From: UTCFX2 sp963726375
Lineage (GTDB): Bacteria; Chloroflexota; Anaerolineae; Anaerolineales; UBA4823
Direction: 5' to 3'
Length of the DNA: 64,000 nt
Assembly (NCBI GenBank): GCA_963726375.1
Contig: CAVSCE010000008.1
Span: 682,001-746,000, forward strand
Below are positions 19,104 to 28,286 of the stretch, piece after piece. The position numbers were made by a program, and so were the translations under genes. The notes beneath the pieces were generated by a model. It did no database searches, was not told the origin of the DNA, and saw only the letters and a list, made by a program, of their open reading frames with translations. Position 1 is the first letter of the stretch; every line of letters starts with the position of its first letter.

Positions 19104-19142
19104 TTTACCGGACCAGGAAAATTATATATAATGTATTATACA
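19104..19142 (+). promoter_or_regulatory. GntR gene promoter with overlapping operator
   Basis: TTTACC (19104-19109), a 17-base spacer and TATAAT (19127-19132) form a sigma-70-type promoter 58 bases before the GntR gene. The palindrome TGTAT-T-ATACA (19132-19142) overlaps the last base of the -10 box. FadR-subfamily GntR proteins commonly bind TGTATNATACA-like sites, so this is a good candidate autoregulatory operator, and perhaps one controlling the downstream cluster. The 19000-19103 stretch before it holds nothing recognisable. Confidence 0.6.
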
Positions 19143-19189
19143 TATAGCTGGAAGGTTGAAAAACTGGCCAGCCAGAAAGGTCCTAGCTC

Positions 19190-19948
19190 ATGGCGGAATT
19201 TGAGATAAGTCCAGGCGAGCAGGGGGAATGGATTCGCAGAAAATCGCTCAGGGAGGGCGTTTTTGACCTGCTGCATCAGCGGATTGTGGCGGGGAAATGT
19301 TCGCCTGGAGAATGGCTGCGGCAGGAAGAAATCGCCTCCCAGCTTGGGGTGAGCCAGACACCCGTGCGCGAGGCTCTGGACCTGCTGGTCTCGGTTGGGC
19401 TGGCAGAACGCGTACCGTATCGCGGCGTACGAGTCCCTGAGAGGAGCCCCGAGGAGATTGTTGAAGCCTATACCCTGCGGCTGATCCTGGAAAGCGCTGC
19501 CGCTCGGATGGCTGCGCTGAATATCTCGGAAGAGAACCTGGAAAGCATGCAGCAAATCGTCGAGGAAACGAGAGGGCTAACCACCCTGGAGGATATGTCT
19601 GCACTCCGCCGGTTAAACCGCCAATTTCACCTCTTGATTGCAGATGCAAGCGGCAACTCCCTGCTGCGTAAGCTCTGCGAAATGTCCTCGAACCAGTTCC
19701 CCGACTGGCTGCTGTACGAATATATGTTTCGCCATCCTGAGCTGCTCGAAGCGAGCTTGCTGCGTGAATACGACGAGCACTTCGCGATCCTGCAGGCGAT
19801 TAAGGGCGGCGACCCGCAGACGGCTGAAGCGTGCACGGTTGCCCACCTCTGCAACTTGAGGAAGGAGCTGGTGGAATTCCTGGGGATCCCGGATGAGAGG
19901 TTTGAGGCACAAGAGCCGAAAAATGACCACACCTGCATTCAGCATTGA
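19190..19948 (+). CDS. GntR family transcriptional regulator, FCD domain
   Basis: A 252-residue repressor-type protein. Residues ~17-80 are the winged helix-turn-helix (LHQRIVAGKCSPGEWL, EEIASQLGVSQTPVREAL). The C-terminal ~150 residues are the all-helical FCD ligand domain (RRLNRQFHLLIADASGN; EHFAILQAIKGGD), which usually binds a small organic acid or metal-chelated ligand. The start at 19190 has AAAGG upstream. It is followed after 70 bases by the corrinoid protein and three MttB homologues on the same strand, so it is the likely local regulator of that cluster. The effector is unknown. The frame is intact. Confidence 0.88.
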   Translation: MAEFEISPGEQGEWIRRKSLREGVFDLLHQRIVAGKCSPGEWLRQEEIASQLGVSQTPVREALDLLVSVGLAERVPYRGVRVPERSPEEIVEAYTLRLILESAAARMAALNISEENLESMQQIVEETRGLTTLEDMSALRRLNRQFHLLIADASGNSLLRKLCEMSSNQFPDWLLYEYMFRHPELLEASLLREYDEHFAILQAIKGGDPQTAEACTVAHLCNLRKELVEFLGIPDERFEAQEPKNDHTCIQH

Positions 19949-20018
19949 AATCACAGGCACGAGGATTGCCTGAAGTTCGGAACTCTTCAACATTTTTAAG
20001 CTACACAAGGAGATCACT

Positions 20019-20667
20019 ATGTCAGAAGAATTGTTTAAAGCCATGGCGCAAAGCATCATCGAGGGCGATACTGAGGCCGCTGAAAAGCTCGCCAATCAGG
20101 CGATCGCAGCAGGGGATCGACCCGCTGGATGCGATCAACAAGGGTTTTGTCGTTGGCGTGAATTATGTAGGGGAAGAGTTCAGCTGCGGGAACGCCTTTT
20201 TGCCGGAGCTGGTGATGGCGGGAGAGGCGATGAAGACCGCTGTGAGCACACTGGAGCCAGAGATGGCCCGGCGGGGAACCGAGCGGGAAGTGCTGGGCAG
20301 GGTCGTCATCGCGACGATCCACGGCGACATCCACGATATTGGGAAGACGCTGGTGGGGACGATGCTCTCCGCAACCGGCTTCCAGGTATACGATCTGGGA
20401 GTGGATGTTCCGGTTGCGAAGCTGGTTGAGAAGGCGCGCGAGGTGAACGCCGATATCATCGGCGTGAGCGCGCTGCTGACGACGACCATGGTGCGCCAGC
20501 GGGATGTCGTGGAAATGCTGGACGATATGGGGATGCGCCCGAAGGTGAAGGTGATGGTCGGCGGCGCGCCTGTAACGGAGGCATGGGTGAAAGAGATCAA
20601 TGCGGACGGTTACAGCGAAGACGCAATCGGAGCGGTTCAGGTCGCTCGCAAATTGGTCGGGAAATAG
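20019..20667 (+). CDS. corrinoid (B12-binding) methyl-carrier protein, MtbC/MttC-type
   Basis: Carries the methyl group on cobalt between a substrate-specific methyltransferase and an acceptor methyltransferase. It has an N-terminal helical cap domain (MSEELFKAMAQSIIEGD..., EFSCGNAFLPELVMAGEAM) and a C-terminal Rossmann B12-binding domain with the cobalt-ligand motif GDIHDIGK, then GVSALLTTT and MVGGAPV. The length (~215 residues) is usual for MttC/MtbC. The start is supported by AAGGAG 8 bases upstream. The frame changes near 20113, where one extra G separates AIAAG from IDPLDAINKG. The MttB homologue that starts 12 bases downstream is the natural methyl donor partner. Confidence 0.9.
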
Positions 20668-20679
20668 CGGGAGAAGGCG

Positions 20680-22139
20680 ATGGGACGCAGCATACGTTCA
20701 ATTACCAATCCCAGGCTCAGCCTGAATATCCTCTCTCCCGAGGACGTCAGGCGGATCCATACTGCAACCCTCGATGTGATTGAAAACGTCGGGGTACGTT
20801 TCCCTTCTCCCCGGGCGCTGGAAATATGGGAGGCGTTTGGGGCGGATGTGGACCGGGAGTCGATGATCGTAAAGGCGCCGGGGTCTCTGATCGAGGGGGC
20901 ATCTGAAGAAGCGCTCCACCGGCTTACAGCCTGGCAGGGCGCGACCCGAGCCAGGACCTGCCGCTGGATGGAAACCACGTCCACCTGGGCACTGACGGGT
21001 GCGGCGTCGAGGTGATCGACATCGAGAGCGGAGAAAGGCGGCGCTCGCGCCTGCAGGACGTCGGCGATATCGCCAGGGTGGCAGATTTCCTGGAGGAGGT
21101 TGCCTTCCACTGGGTGGCAGTTTCTGCACAGGACCGACCGCCGGAGACGCGCGGCCTGCACGAGCTTAAGGCGATCTGGGAAAATTCAACCAAACACGTC
21201 CAGACGGAGAGCATCTATTCCGTACACGAAGCCCGGGCTGCGGTCGAGATGGCGTCGGCGATTGCCGGCGGGCGGGATGCGCTCCGGAAGAGGCCGGTGC
21301 TTTCGATCATGCAGTGCTCGGCGCCGCCGCTGGGACACGACGGCGGAAGCCTGGATGCGGCGCTGATCGGGGCTGAGGCGGGGCTGCCGGTCGGTTTCAT
21401 GACGATGGCAGCCTGCCTGACAACCGGACCGGCGACGACAGCAGGGACGCTGGTGGTGGGGAACGCAGAGGTGATTGCAGGTACCGCGCTGATCCAGCTT
21501 GCCTATCCAGGGGCGCCGGTCTTTTACGCGGCTGCCCAGACGGCTTCCGACCTGCGCAGCGGGGCGTACACCGGCGGCGGGCCGGAGGATTATCTGTTCG
21601 GGGCCGCAACCAACTTGCTGGCCGATTTCTATGATATCCCGCTGTCGATGGGGTCATTTGCTACCGGCGCGAAAGAGCCGAACTGGCAGGCCGGGGTTGA
21701 CAACAGCCTGTCGACACTGATGGCATCGATCGTGATGTCCGATATGCTGCTTGGGGTTGGCTTTCTGCACGGCAGCCGGATCTGGTCCTACGCCCAGATG
21801 CTGCTGGATACGGAAATCTTCAATATTGTTCGAAAAACGCTTGAAGGGATCGTGGTAAATGAGGAGACGATTGCGCTGGACACGATTGCGGCCGTCGGAC
21901 CAGGTGGGAATTTCTTGAAGGAAAAACATACACGCAAGCATATGCGAGACGTCTTCCTGCCGCAGTTCATGGACCGCAGACCCTACAACGAATGGCAGGA
22001 AAAGCGTGACGGACCGGTGGATTGGGCGTTGGGAAAAGCTCGCCAGATCCTGGGATCCCATCAGCCGGAAGAACTTGATCCGGCGCTAGCTGACGAGCTG
22101 ACCAAAATCATCGCAACTGCGAACAAGGAGCAGAAATGA
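20680..22139 (+). CDS. MttB-family corrinoid methyltransferase (non-pyrrolysine), copy 1
   Basis: A TIM-barrel methyltransferase of the trimethylamine methyltransferase (MttB) superfamily, ~486 residues after correction. It opens with ILSPEDVRRIHTATLDVIENVGV, the standard N-terminus. Later features are MQCSAPPLGHDGGSLDAALI, ACLTTGPATTAGTLVVGNAE and the helical end NFLKEKHTRKHMRDVFLPQFMDR. The frame changes near 20935 (HRLTA to RDPSQDLPLDG). No in-frame amber codon is present, so this is a non-pyrrolysine member, a group known to include glycine betaine, proline betaine and carnitine demethylases. The true substrate is unknown. The stop codon overlaps the next ATG, so copies 1 and 2 are coupled. 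Confidence 0.85.
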
Positions 22140-23597
22140 TGGCGCAAGCGGGCATAGAGCTACTCAGTAAGGAACTGGTCGGACGAGTCCTGGACGAGGC
22201 CTTCCAGCTGATGATTAAGCCTGGGATCAAGGTCCAATCGGCTGCAGCGCGGAAGCTGCTGAAGGAAGCAGGCGCAGAGATCGATGCGGCGGAGGAAGTC
22301 GCGCATATCTCTGAGGAGCTGGGCAGGCGGTGCCTCGCGACCGTGCCAGGCGAATTTATCCTGTACGATCGTTTCGGCAATCCAGCCGTTCATTACGGCG
22401 GTAGTGCGGTCCATTTCGATCCCGGCTCGTCCGGCGTGCACATCCTTGACCCGGATACGCTCGAGCATCGACCTTCGTACGCGGCGGACCTGGTGAAGAT
22501 CATCAAGCTGGCAGAGACCCTGCCGCAGTACGCCGCCCAATCTACGGCGGTGGTCTGCAACGATGTGCCGAAGGAGATTGGCGACTTATACAGGCTGTTC
22601 CTGGTGCTCCATTATTCGTCCAAGCCGGTGGTGACCGGCGCTTTCTCGATCGGCACGCTGCAGAAAATGATCGATATGCTGGCGATCTTTGCGGGAGGCA
22701 GAAAGGCGCTGCGGGAGAAGCCGCAGGCGGTGTTCGATGTCTGCCCATCGCCTCCGCTGATCTGGAGCGAGTTCGGGGCGGAGAACCTGATCGAGCTGGC
22801 CCGGGCGGGGGTCCCTGCCCAGATGGTCTCGATGCCGCTGGCAGGGGCGGCTGCGCCGGTCACCCTGCTGGGAGCAGTGGTGCAGCACGCCGCTGAAAGC
22901 ATCAGCGGGATCGTGATCCACCAGTCAGCCCAACCCGGCGCGCCGATTGTGTGGGGCGGGGCGCCGGCGATCTTTGATATGCGCAAAGGGACGACCCCGA
23001 TGGGGGCGATCGAAACGGCGATGATCGGCGGCTGCAATGCCCAGGTGGGCAAGGCACTCGGGCTGCCAACTCATACTTATCTGGGCGCCAGCGATGCGAA
23101 GCTGGTGGATGCCCAGGCCGGGATGGAGAGCGGGATGACTGCGCTGGTGGGCGCACTTGCGGGGATCAATATGATCTCCGGAGCGGGGATGCTCGATTTC
23201 CTGGCATGTTTCAGCCCGGAAAAGCTGGTGATGGATGCCGAGGCGATCGGGATGGTCCAGAGGCTGCTGGACGGCGTTCAGGTCGCGGACCGAGACGCTG
23301 GCGACGGAGATGTTTGAGGGGATCAGCTTTAAGGGTGATTTCTTGAAGCAAAAAGCCACCCGCCAGCTGTTTTCCGTGGAACAGCACCTGCCGTCGGCGG
23401 TCATCGACAGGGGCTCGGTGCGAAGCTGGCAGGAGGAAGGCAAGACGGATGCGTTTGAGCGGGCAAAAACGAGGACACAGTTACTGCTGAAGGATTACCG
23501 GCGTCCAGAGCTATCTGCCGCCCAGCTGGAGGAACTGACGAAGATGGTGAGCCGGCTTGGAGAGGATGCAGGGATGCCGGGGCTTCCAGGTGTATGA
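22136..23597 (+). CDS. MttB-family corrinoid methyltransferase (non-pyrrolysine), copy 2
   Basis: Second MttB superfamily member, ~486 residues. It begins with AAGGAG-ATG overlapping the stop of copy 1. Family landmarks are YGGSAVHFDPGSSGVHILD, the segment CPSPPLIWSEFGAENL, IHQSAQPGAPIVWGGAPAIFDMR, and the well-conserved THTYLGASDAKLVDAQAGME close to the corrinoid-facing end of the barrel. The frame changes near 23288 (GVQV to RTETLATEMFEG). It is clearly different from copy 1, so the pair may act on different methylated substrates or as a hetero-oligomer. No amber codon is in frame. Of the three copies it is closest to the classical MttB pattern. Confidence 0.87.
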
Positions 23598-23702
23598 GGG
23601 GAAGAACAACCTTCGGTTATTGGGTATGAACGGACAGGATTGCGAACTGCACGTGAAACTTGTGGATTGTTGATCGAAAGTGAGAAAAGGGACTTTTGAC
23701 CT

Positions 23703-25569
23703 ATGCCGCACCGAACTCTTGATTACGAAAAACTCCTGCGAATTCCTGGCGTGGATCCATATGCCGGCTACGACGTTTCCCTGGATGGCAAGAAGGTCGT
23801 TTTTTCGTGGAACCGCAGCGGCCAATGGGAAATCTACCTGCTGGATCTGGCTCCAGGAGGGGAACTCCGCCAGATCACCAGCGGGCCAGGGGCGAAACTC
23901 GGCCCACGCTTCTCCAAGGACGGCCAATAACCTGATTTACCTGCAGGACGAGGACGGAAGCGAAGCCTATGACATCTGGCTGGTAAACCTGGGAGCGGGA
24001 TTGGGATCAACCTGACCCCGGACACGCCTGAGACGATCCAACCCAACCTGGAGGAATCGCCTGACGGGCGCTGGATCGCATTCAGCTCGAACATTTCGGG
24101 GCGGTTCAGCACGTATCTGCTGCCGCTTGACCCTGAGAGCGGGCTCAGGTCTGGCGCAGAGCCGAGATTGGTCTTTGCAGAGGGGGGACCGCATTGGGAT
24201 TTGCGCTGGTCGCCGGATGGAGAGTGGCTGGCGGTGGTTGCCGAAGGAGCGGGCCAGGACCACACGACTGCGCTGATCCAAGTCAAGGAAAGAGAGCCAG
24301 CAGGTGAGCCGCGGTTTCTCTCCCAAAACGGGGTGCTGCTGAACGCGAAGCAGCCATGCTGGTCGCCAGATTCGAAGCGGATGGTATTTGTGTCCGATTT
24401 TTCCGGCTGGCACGAACTCGGGATCTATGAGCTGGAGGACGGTGGAATCGGATGGGCAACGCACGGAGAAGGGGATAAGAGCGAGCCGGACTGGTCGCCG
24501 GACGGGAGCAGGCTGGCGTACATCTTCAGCCAGGGGCCGGACAGCTGGCTGGCGGTGCTGGAGCTTGGAAAGGCCGAACCTGAGCTTTTCCAGATCGAGC
24601 CGGGGGTGCATTATCGACCGAAGTTCACGCCTGATGGACGGAGCATCGCGGTGGTATTTGACAGCTCGCGCCGCCCTGGAGACCTGTGGCTGTTCGACCT
24701 GGATCAAAGGCACTGGCGGCAGCTGACCAACTCGATGCCGGAGGAATTTGCGCCCGAGGACTTCATCCTGCCGCGCCATATATCCTATCCCAGCCTGGAC
24801 GGGCGGAGCGTGCCCGCGTTGCTTTTTCAAGCCGGATGCTGATGCGGACAAGCCTTCCGAGGGGAAGCCCCCGGCGGTCATCGTGATCCACGGCGGGCCG
24901 GAGTGGCTGTTCCAGTACCTGTGGTACCCGATCATGGCGCACATGGCCAGCCGCGGCTGGGTTGTGCTGGCTCCGAACTACCGCGGCTCAACAGGCTACG
25001 GGCGCGAATGGCAGCTGGCGAACCGGTTTGAAATGGGGCACGGCGATACGATGGATGTGGCAGCAGGCGCAGATTACCTGGTCAGAGAGGGGCTGGCGGA
25101 CCCGAGCCGGATCGCGGTGACCGGGCGCAGCCACGGCGGTTTCCTGACGATGTCCTGCCTGACCGAGCATCCTGAGCGCTGGCGAGCAGGCTCGGCGGTC
25201 GTACCGTTCTTGAACTGGTTCACGTCGAACGCCGCATCCAGGGCGGACCTGCAGCATTGGGACATCGAGAACATGGGCGACCCGGTGGAGAACGCGGCGC
25301 TGTGGCGCGAGCGCTCGCCATTCTTTAAGCTGGATCGGATCACTGCGCCGGTGCAGCTGATCTGCGGGGCAAACGACCCGCGCTGCCCGGCGAGCGAGTC
25401 GATCGCGGCGCGGGATGAGCTGGTAAACCTGGGCAGGCAGGTGGACTTCCTGCTTTACCCGGATGAAGGACATACTTTCCTGAAAATCGAGAATATCGTC
25501 GAACACGAGCTGCGGCGGGTCGCTTTTCTCGCTCAGGCGCTGGAACCGAGGGAAGAGAGCGGGATATGA
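23703..25569 (+). CDS. S9 family peptidase (prolyl oligopeptidase / acylaminoacyl-peptidase-like)
   Basis: A cytosolic serine peptidase of ~622 residues with an N-terminal beta-propeller (repeats with SPDG/SPDS: WSPDGEWLAV, WSPDSKRMVF, WSPDGSRLAYI, FTPDGRSIAV) and a C-terminal alpha/beta-hydrolase domain. The catalytic Ser is in GRSHGG (residue ~477), the Asp in GANDPRCP (~558) and the His in DEGHTF (~590). An oxyanion motif HGGPEW precedes them. The frame changes near 23925, 24010 and 24835. No signal peptide is seen. It sits between two MttB genes, and its stop overlaps the start of the third (ATGA), so it should be co-expressed with them. It could free methylated amino acids from small peptides. 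Confidence 0.87.
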
Positions 25570-26981
25570 TGAAAATCGAGCTGTTGAGCTCTGGGGATGT
25601 TGAAGCCATCCATGAGGCGACGCTGCGGATTTTATCCGAGACCGGGATCGTGCTGAGCCACCCGGAGGGGCGGGAGATCCTGACCGGGTTCGGGGCAAGG
25701 GTGAAGGCAGACAGGGTGCTGCTGCCGACGGAACTGGTAGAGGGGATGCTGGCGCAGTGCGTCGGGCAGGTCAGGCTGCGCGGCAGAGGCGGGAGCGTAA
25801 AAACGCTCGGCGACGGCGGGCTGCACTGGCACAACCTGGGCGGTGCGCGGGACATTTACGACCACAGGACGAAAAAGCGGCGGGGGGCAGTCCTGCAGGA
25901 CGTGAGCGACAGCACCTTGCTACTGGATGCGCTCGAAGGGGCGACGACGATCACGCCATTTTACACACCGCAAGATGTGCCTGGAAGTGTGATGTCGCTG
26001 GCGATGTACCGCCACGCCCTCGGTTATACAGTTAAGCCGCTCCAGGGACCCGGGCTGCAGACCGCCGCGGAGGCGAGATTCTTGATCCGGATGGCTGAGG
26101 TGGTCGGATCAGCGCAGGAGGTGCTTTCGCTGGGGATTTCGCCGGTCAGCCCGCTGACGTTCCCCGACGATGCGGTGGGGGCGATCCTGGAGGTGGCGCG
26201 GGCGGGGGTTGTACTCACGCCTCTGCCCTGCCCGACGGCCGGGACGACCGCACCGCTCTCGATCGCGGGAGCGCTGGCGCAGCAGAATGCCGAGGTGCTG
26301 GCGACGATCGTGCTGGCCCAGGCAGCCCGACCCGGATTGCCGATCGTGTACTGCGGCCGGTTGGCGATGATGGAGCCGCGCTCAGGGATCTCGGTCTGGG
26401 GCGGGGTCGAGCTGGGTCTGGCCTCGGCCGGGACGGTCGCAATCGGACACCGCTACGGGCTGCCGGTGAACGTGTACGGTTTTTCGACGAACTCGCATGT
26501 GCCCGACCTGCAGAACGGTTTCGAGCGGAGCTTGAACGCGACGATCCCGGCGCTGGCAGGCGCAGACGAGCTTTCCGGGATCGGCGAGATGGAGGCCGGC
26601 GTGATGGGATCGCACGCCCAGATGGTCATCGACTCCGAGATCGCGGCAAGCGTCAGGCGCTTGAAACGAGGTTTTCTGGTTGATGAGGATACGCTGGCGG
26701 TGGAGGTGATCGCGGCTGCGATGGAGGGGTCGCGCAATTTCCTGACCCAGCGGCACACGATGCGCACGCTGCGGGCGGGAGAGCTGCTGTCCACCAAGCT
26801 GGCAGAGCGGCGCACCTGGGAGAGCTGGGAGCGTGAGGGACGCGAGAACATGGCCGAGCGAGCCCAGGCGGAGGCCGAGCGGATTCTGCGGGAGCATACG
26901 GTGGAACCGCTGCTGCCGGAGCAGGAGCGTGAGCTGGATGCGATCCTGAGGGAGGCGGAGAGGGCGCTGGGGAGGGAGTAA
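25566..26981 (+). CDS. MttB-family corrinoid methyltransferase (non-pyrrolysine), copy 3
   Basis: Third member of the MttB superfamily in the cluster, 471 residues and intact. N-terminus LSSGDVEAIHEATLRILSETGI, middle ISPVSPLTFPDDAVGAILEVARAGV, then PCPTAGTTAPLSIAGALAQQNAE and the C-terminal region RNFLTQRHTMRTLRAGEL. It is more diverged than copies 1 and 2. It has no in-frame amber codon. Its start overlaps the peptidase stop by 4 bases. The substrate is unknown. Without its own corrinoid protein gene it presumably shares the one at 20019-20667. Confidence 0.85.
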   Translation: MMKIELLSSGDVEAIHEATLRILSETGIVLSHPEGREILTGFGARVKADRVLLPTELVEGMLAQCVGQVRLRGRGGSVKTLGDGGLHWHNLGGARDIYDHRTKKRRGAVLQDVSDSTLLLDALEGATTITPFYTPQDVPGSVMSLAMYRHALGYTVKPLQGPGLQTAAEARFLIRMAEVVGSAQEVLSLGISPVSPLTFPDDAVGAILEVARAGVVLTPLPCPTAGTTAPLSIAGALAQQNAEVLATIVLAQAARPGLPIVYCGRLAMMEPRSGISVWGGVELGLASAGTVAIGHRYGLPVNVYGFSTNSHVPDLQNGFERSLNATIPALAGADELSGIGEMEAGVMGSHAQMVIDSEIAASVRRLKRGFLVDEDTLAVEVIAAAMEGSRNFLTQRHTMRTLRAGELLSTKLAERRTWESWEREGRENMAERAQAEAERILREHTVEPLLPEQERELDAILREAERALGRE

Positions 26982-27075
26982 AGATTGAACCGCGAAGGAC
27001 GCGAAGGAAAAGATTGAAACGCAAAGACGCAAAGGACGCGAAGAAAAAGATTGAAACGCTAAGAACGAAAAGAAG
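26982..27075 (+). repeat. AGATTGAAACGCAAAGACGC-like direct repeats
   Basis: Three imperfect copies of a purine-rich unit starting AGATTGAA(A/C)CGC lie directly after the stop of MttB copy 3 (unit starts at 26982, 27011 and 27048). Inside the units the shorter motif AAAGGACGCGAAG recurs. The tract lies 40-130 bases before the M20D start. Similar A/G-rich repeats are common between genes in environmental genomes; no function is known. Confidence 0.7.
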
Positions 27076-27116
27076 AAAAGAACTATCCATTAACGAGCAT
27101 ATACCAGGGAAAAATC

Positions 27117-28286
27117 ATGATGATCGAGAAAGCAAAAGAGATCGAGGCGCAACTGTCCAAATGGAGGCGGGAATTCCACCGCTACCCGGAGCCCGGTTTT
27201 CAGGAGCACCATACCTCTGCCAGGGTTGCGGAAGTGCTGGAGTCGCTGGGATATCGGGTTAAGCGAGGGGTCGGGAAGACAGGGGTAACTGCGGAGCTGG
27301 GGCAGGGCAGACCCGTGATCGGAGTCCGGGCGGACATGGACGCGCTGCCGATCCTGGAGGCCAACGACACCCCTTACGCCTCGGAGCGGCCGGGGTTCAT
27401 GCACGCCTGCGGGCACGACGCCCACACGGCGATGGCATTGGGCGCGGCAATGCTGCTTGCGAAAGAAGAGCTCCATGGGACGGTGCGTTTCCTGTTCCAG
27501 CCGTCAGAGGAAGCAAACGGTCCGGAGGGGGTCAGCGGGGCGCCGATGATGATCCGGGACGGGGCTATGGAAGGGGTGGACCGCATCATCGCGCTGCACG
27601 TGGACCCAGCGACGCCGGTGGGGTGCATCCGGGTGGAGAGCGGCCCGGCATCGGGCGGGGTCGATTCGTGGTTTGCGACGATTCTGGGGAAAGGCGGGCA
27701 CGGCGCAAGGCCGCACGACGTGGTGGACCCGATCCACATCGCGGCGCACGTGATTTTGGCGCTGAACGCGATCGTCTCGCGGCGGCTGGACCCGTTTGCG
27801 CCGGCGGTGGTCAGCGTTGGGAGCGTGCACGCCGGGCAGGCCGAGAACGTGATCCCGGACCAGGTGGAGATGAACGGGACGATCCGCTTCATGGACCCGG
27901 CGGTACAGGAGAAGATCCACACCGAGATCAGGCGGGCGTTTGAGATCGCAAGGACGCTGGGCGGCGATTATGAGCTGAAGATCGAGATCGGCACGCCGCC
28001 GATGATCAACGACGTCGGGGTGGTTGAATTGATCCGACGGACTGCCGTGGACCTGCTGGGAAGCGAGGCGGTGCTGCCGCCGCTGAACGGGCTGGGGGCG
28101 GAGGATTTCGGCTGCTTCTCGGAGCTCGCGCCGGGGGCGATGTTCTCGCTGGGCTGCCGGATCGAGGAGGAGCCGCGATTGATCCACAACCCGCGCTTCG
28201 ACATCGACGAGGGATGCTTGAGGGTGGGGACGGCGATCCTGGCGGAGAGCGTAAAACGCCTGCTTGGCCAGGTCTTATTCGTATGA
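27117..28286 (+). CDS. M20D family amidohydrolase (hippurate hydrolase/AbgA-like)
   Basis: A 389-residue metal-dependent amidohydrolase that removes acyl groups from N-acyl amino acids or related amides. Landmarks: KWRREFHRYPEPGFQE, GVRADMDALP, the metal site HACGHDAHTAM (residue ~95), FQPSEE, the dimerisation-domain motif GKGGHGARPH, and LNGLGAEDFGCF near the end. The start at 27117 has an AGGG site upstream; ATG 27120 is an alternative. It follows the MttB/peptidase operon after a repeat-rich gap and probably belongs functionally to it, for example by splitting acyl conjugates of the methylated amine. The frame is intact. Its 3' end overlaps the opposite-strand permease by ~12 bases. Confidence 0.85.
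   Translation: MMIEKAKEIEAQLSKWRREFHRYPEPGFQEHHTSARVAEVLESLGYRVKRGVGKTGVTAELGQGRPVIGVRADMDALPILEANDTPYASERPGFMHACGHDAHTAMALGAAMLLAKEELHGTVRFLFQPSEEANGPEGVSGAPMMIRDGAMEGVDRIIALHVDPATPVGCIRVESGPASGGVDSWFATILGKGGHGARPHDVVDPIHIAAHVILALNAIVSRRLDPFAPAVVSVGSVHAGQAENVIPDQVEMNGTIRFMDPAVQEKIHTEIRRAFEIARTLGGDYELKIEIGTPPMINDVGVVELIRRTAVDLLGSEAVLPPLNGLGAEDFGCFSELAPGAMFSLGCRIEEEPRLIHNPRFDIDEGCLRVGTAILAESVKRLLGQVLFV

Noticed and set aside
20680..26981. Possible pyrrolysine (amber) codons in the MttB genes
   Set aside because: The interruptions are frame changes, not in-frame TAG codons, and no pylTSBCD genes are visible.
26982..27115. Lys/Arg-rich small protein starting near 27014
   Set aside because: The repeated KDAK pattern results from purine-rich nucleotide repeats; there is no ribosome site and it overlaps the start of the M20D gene.
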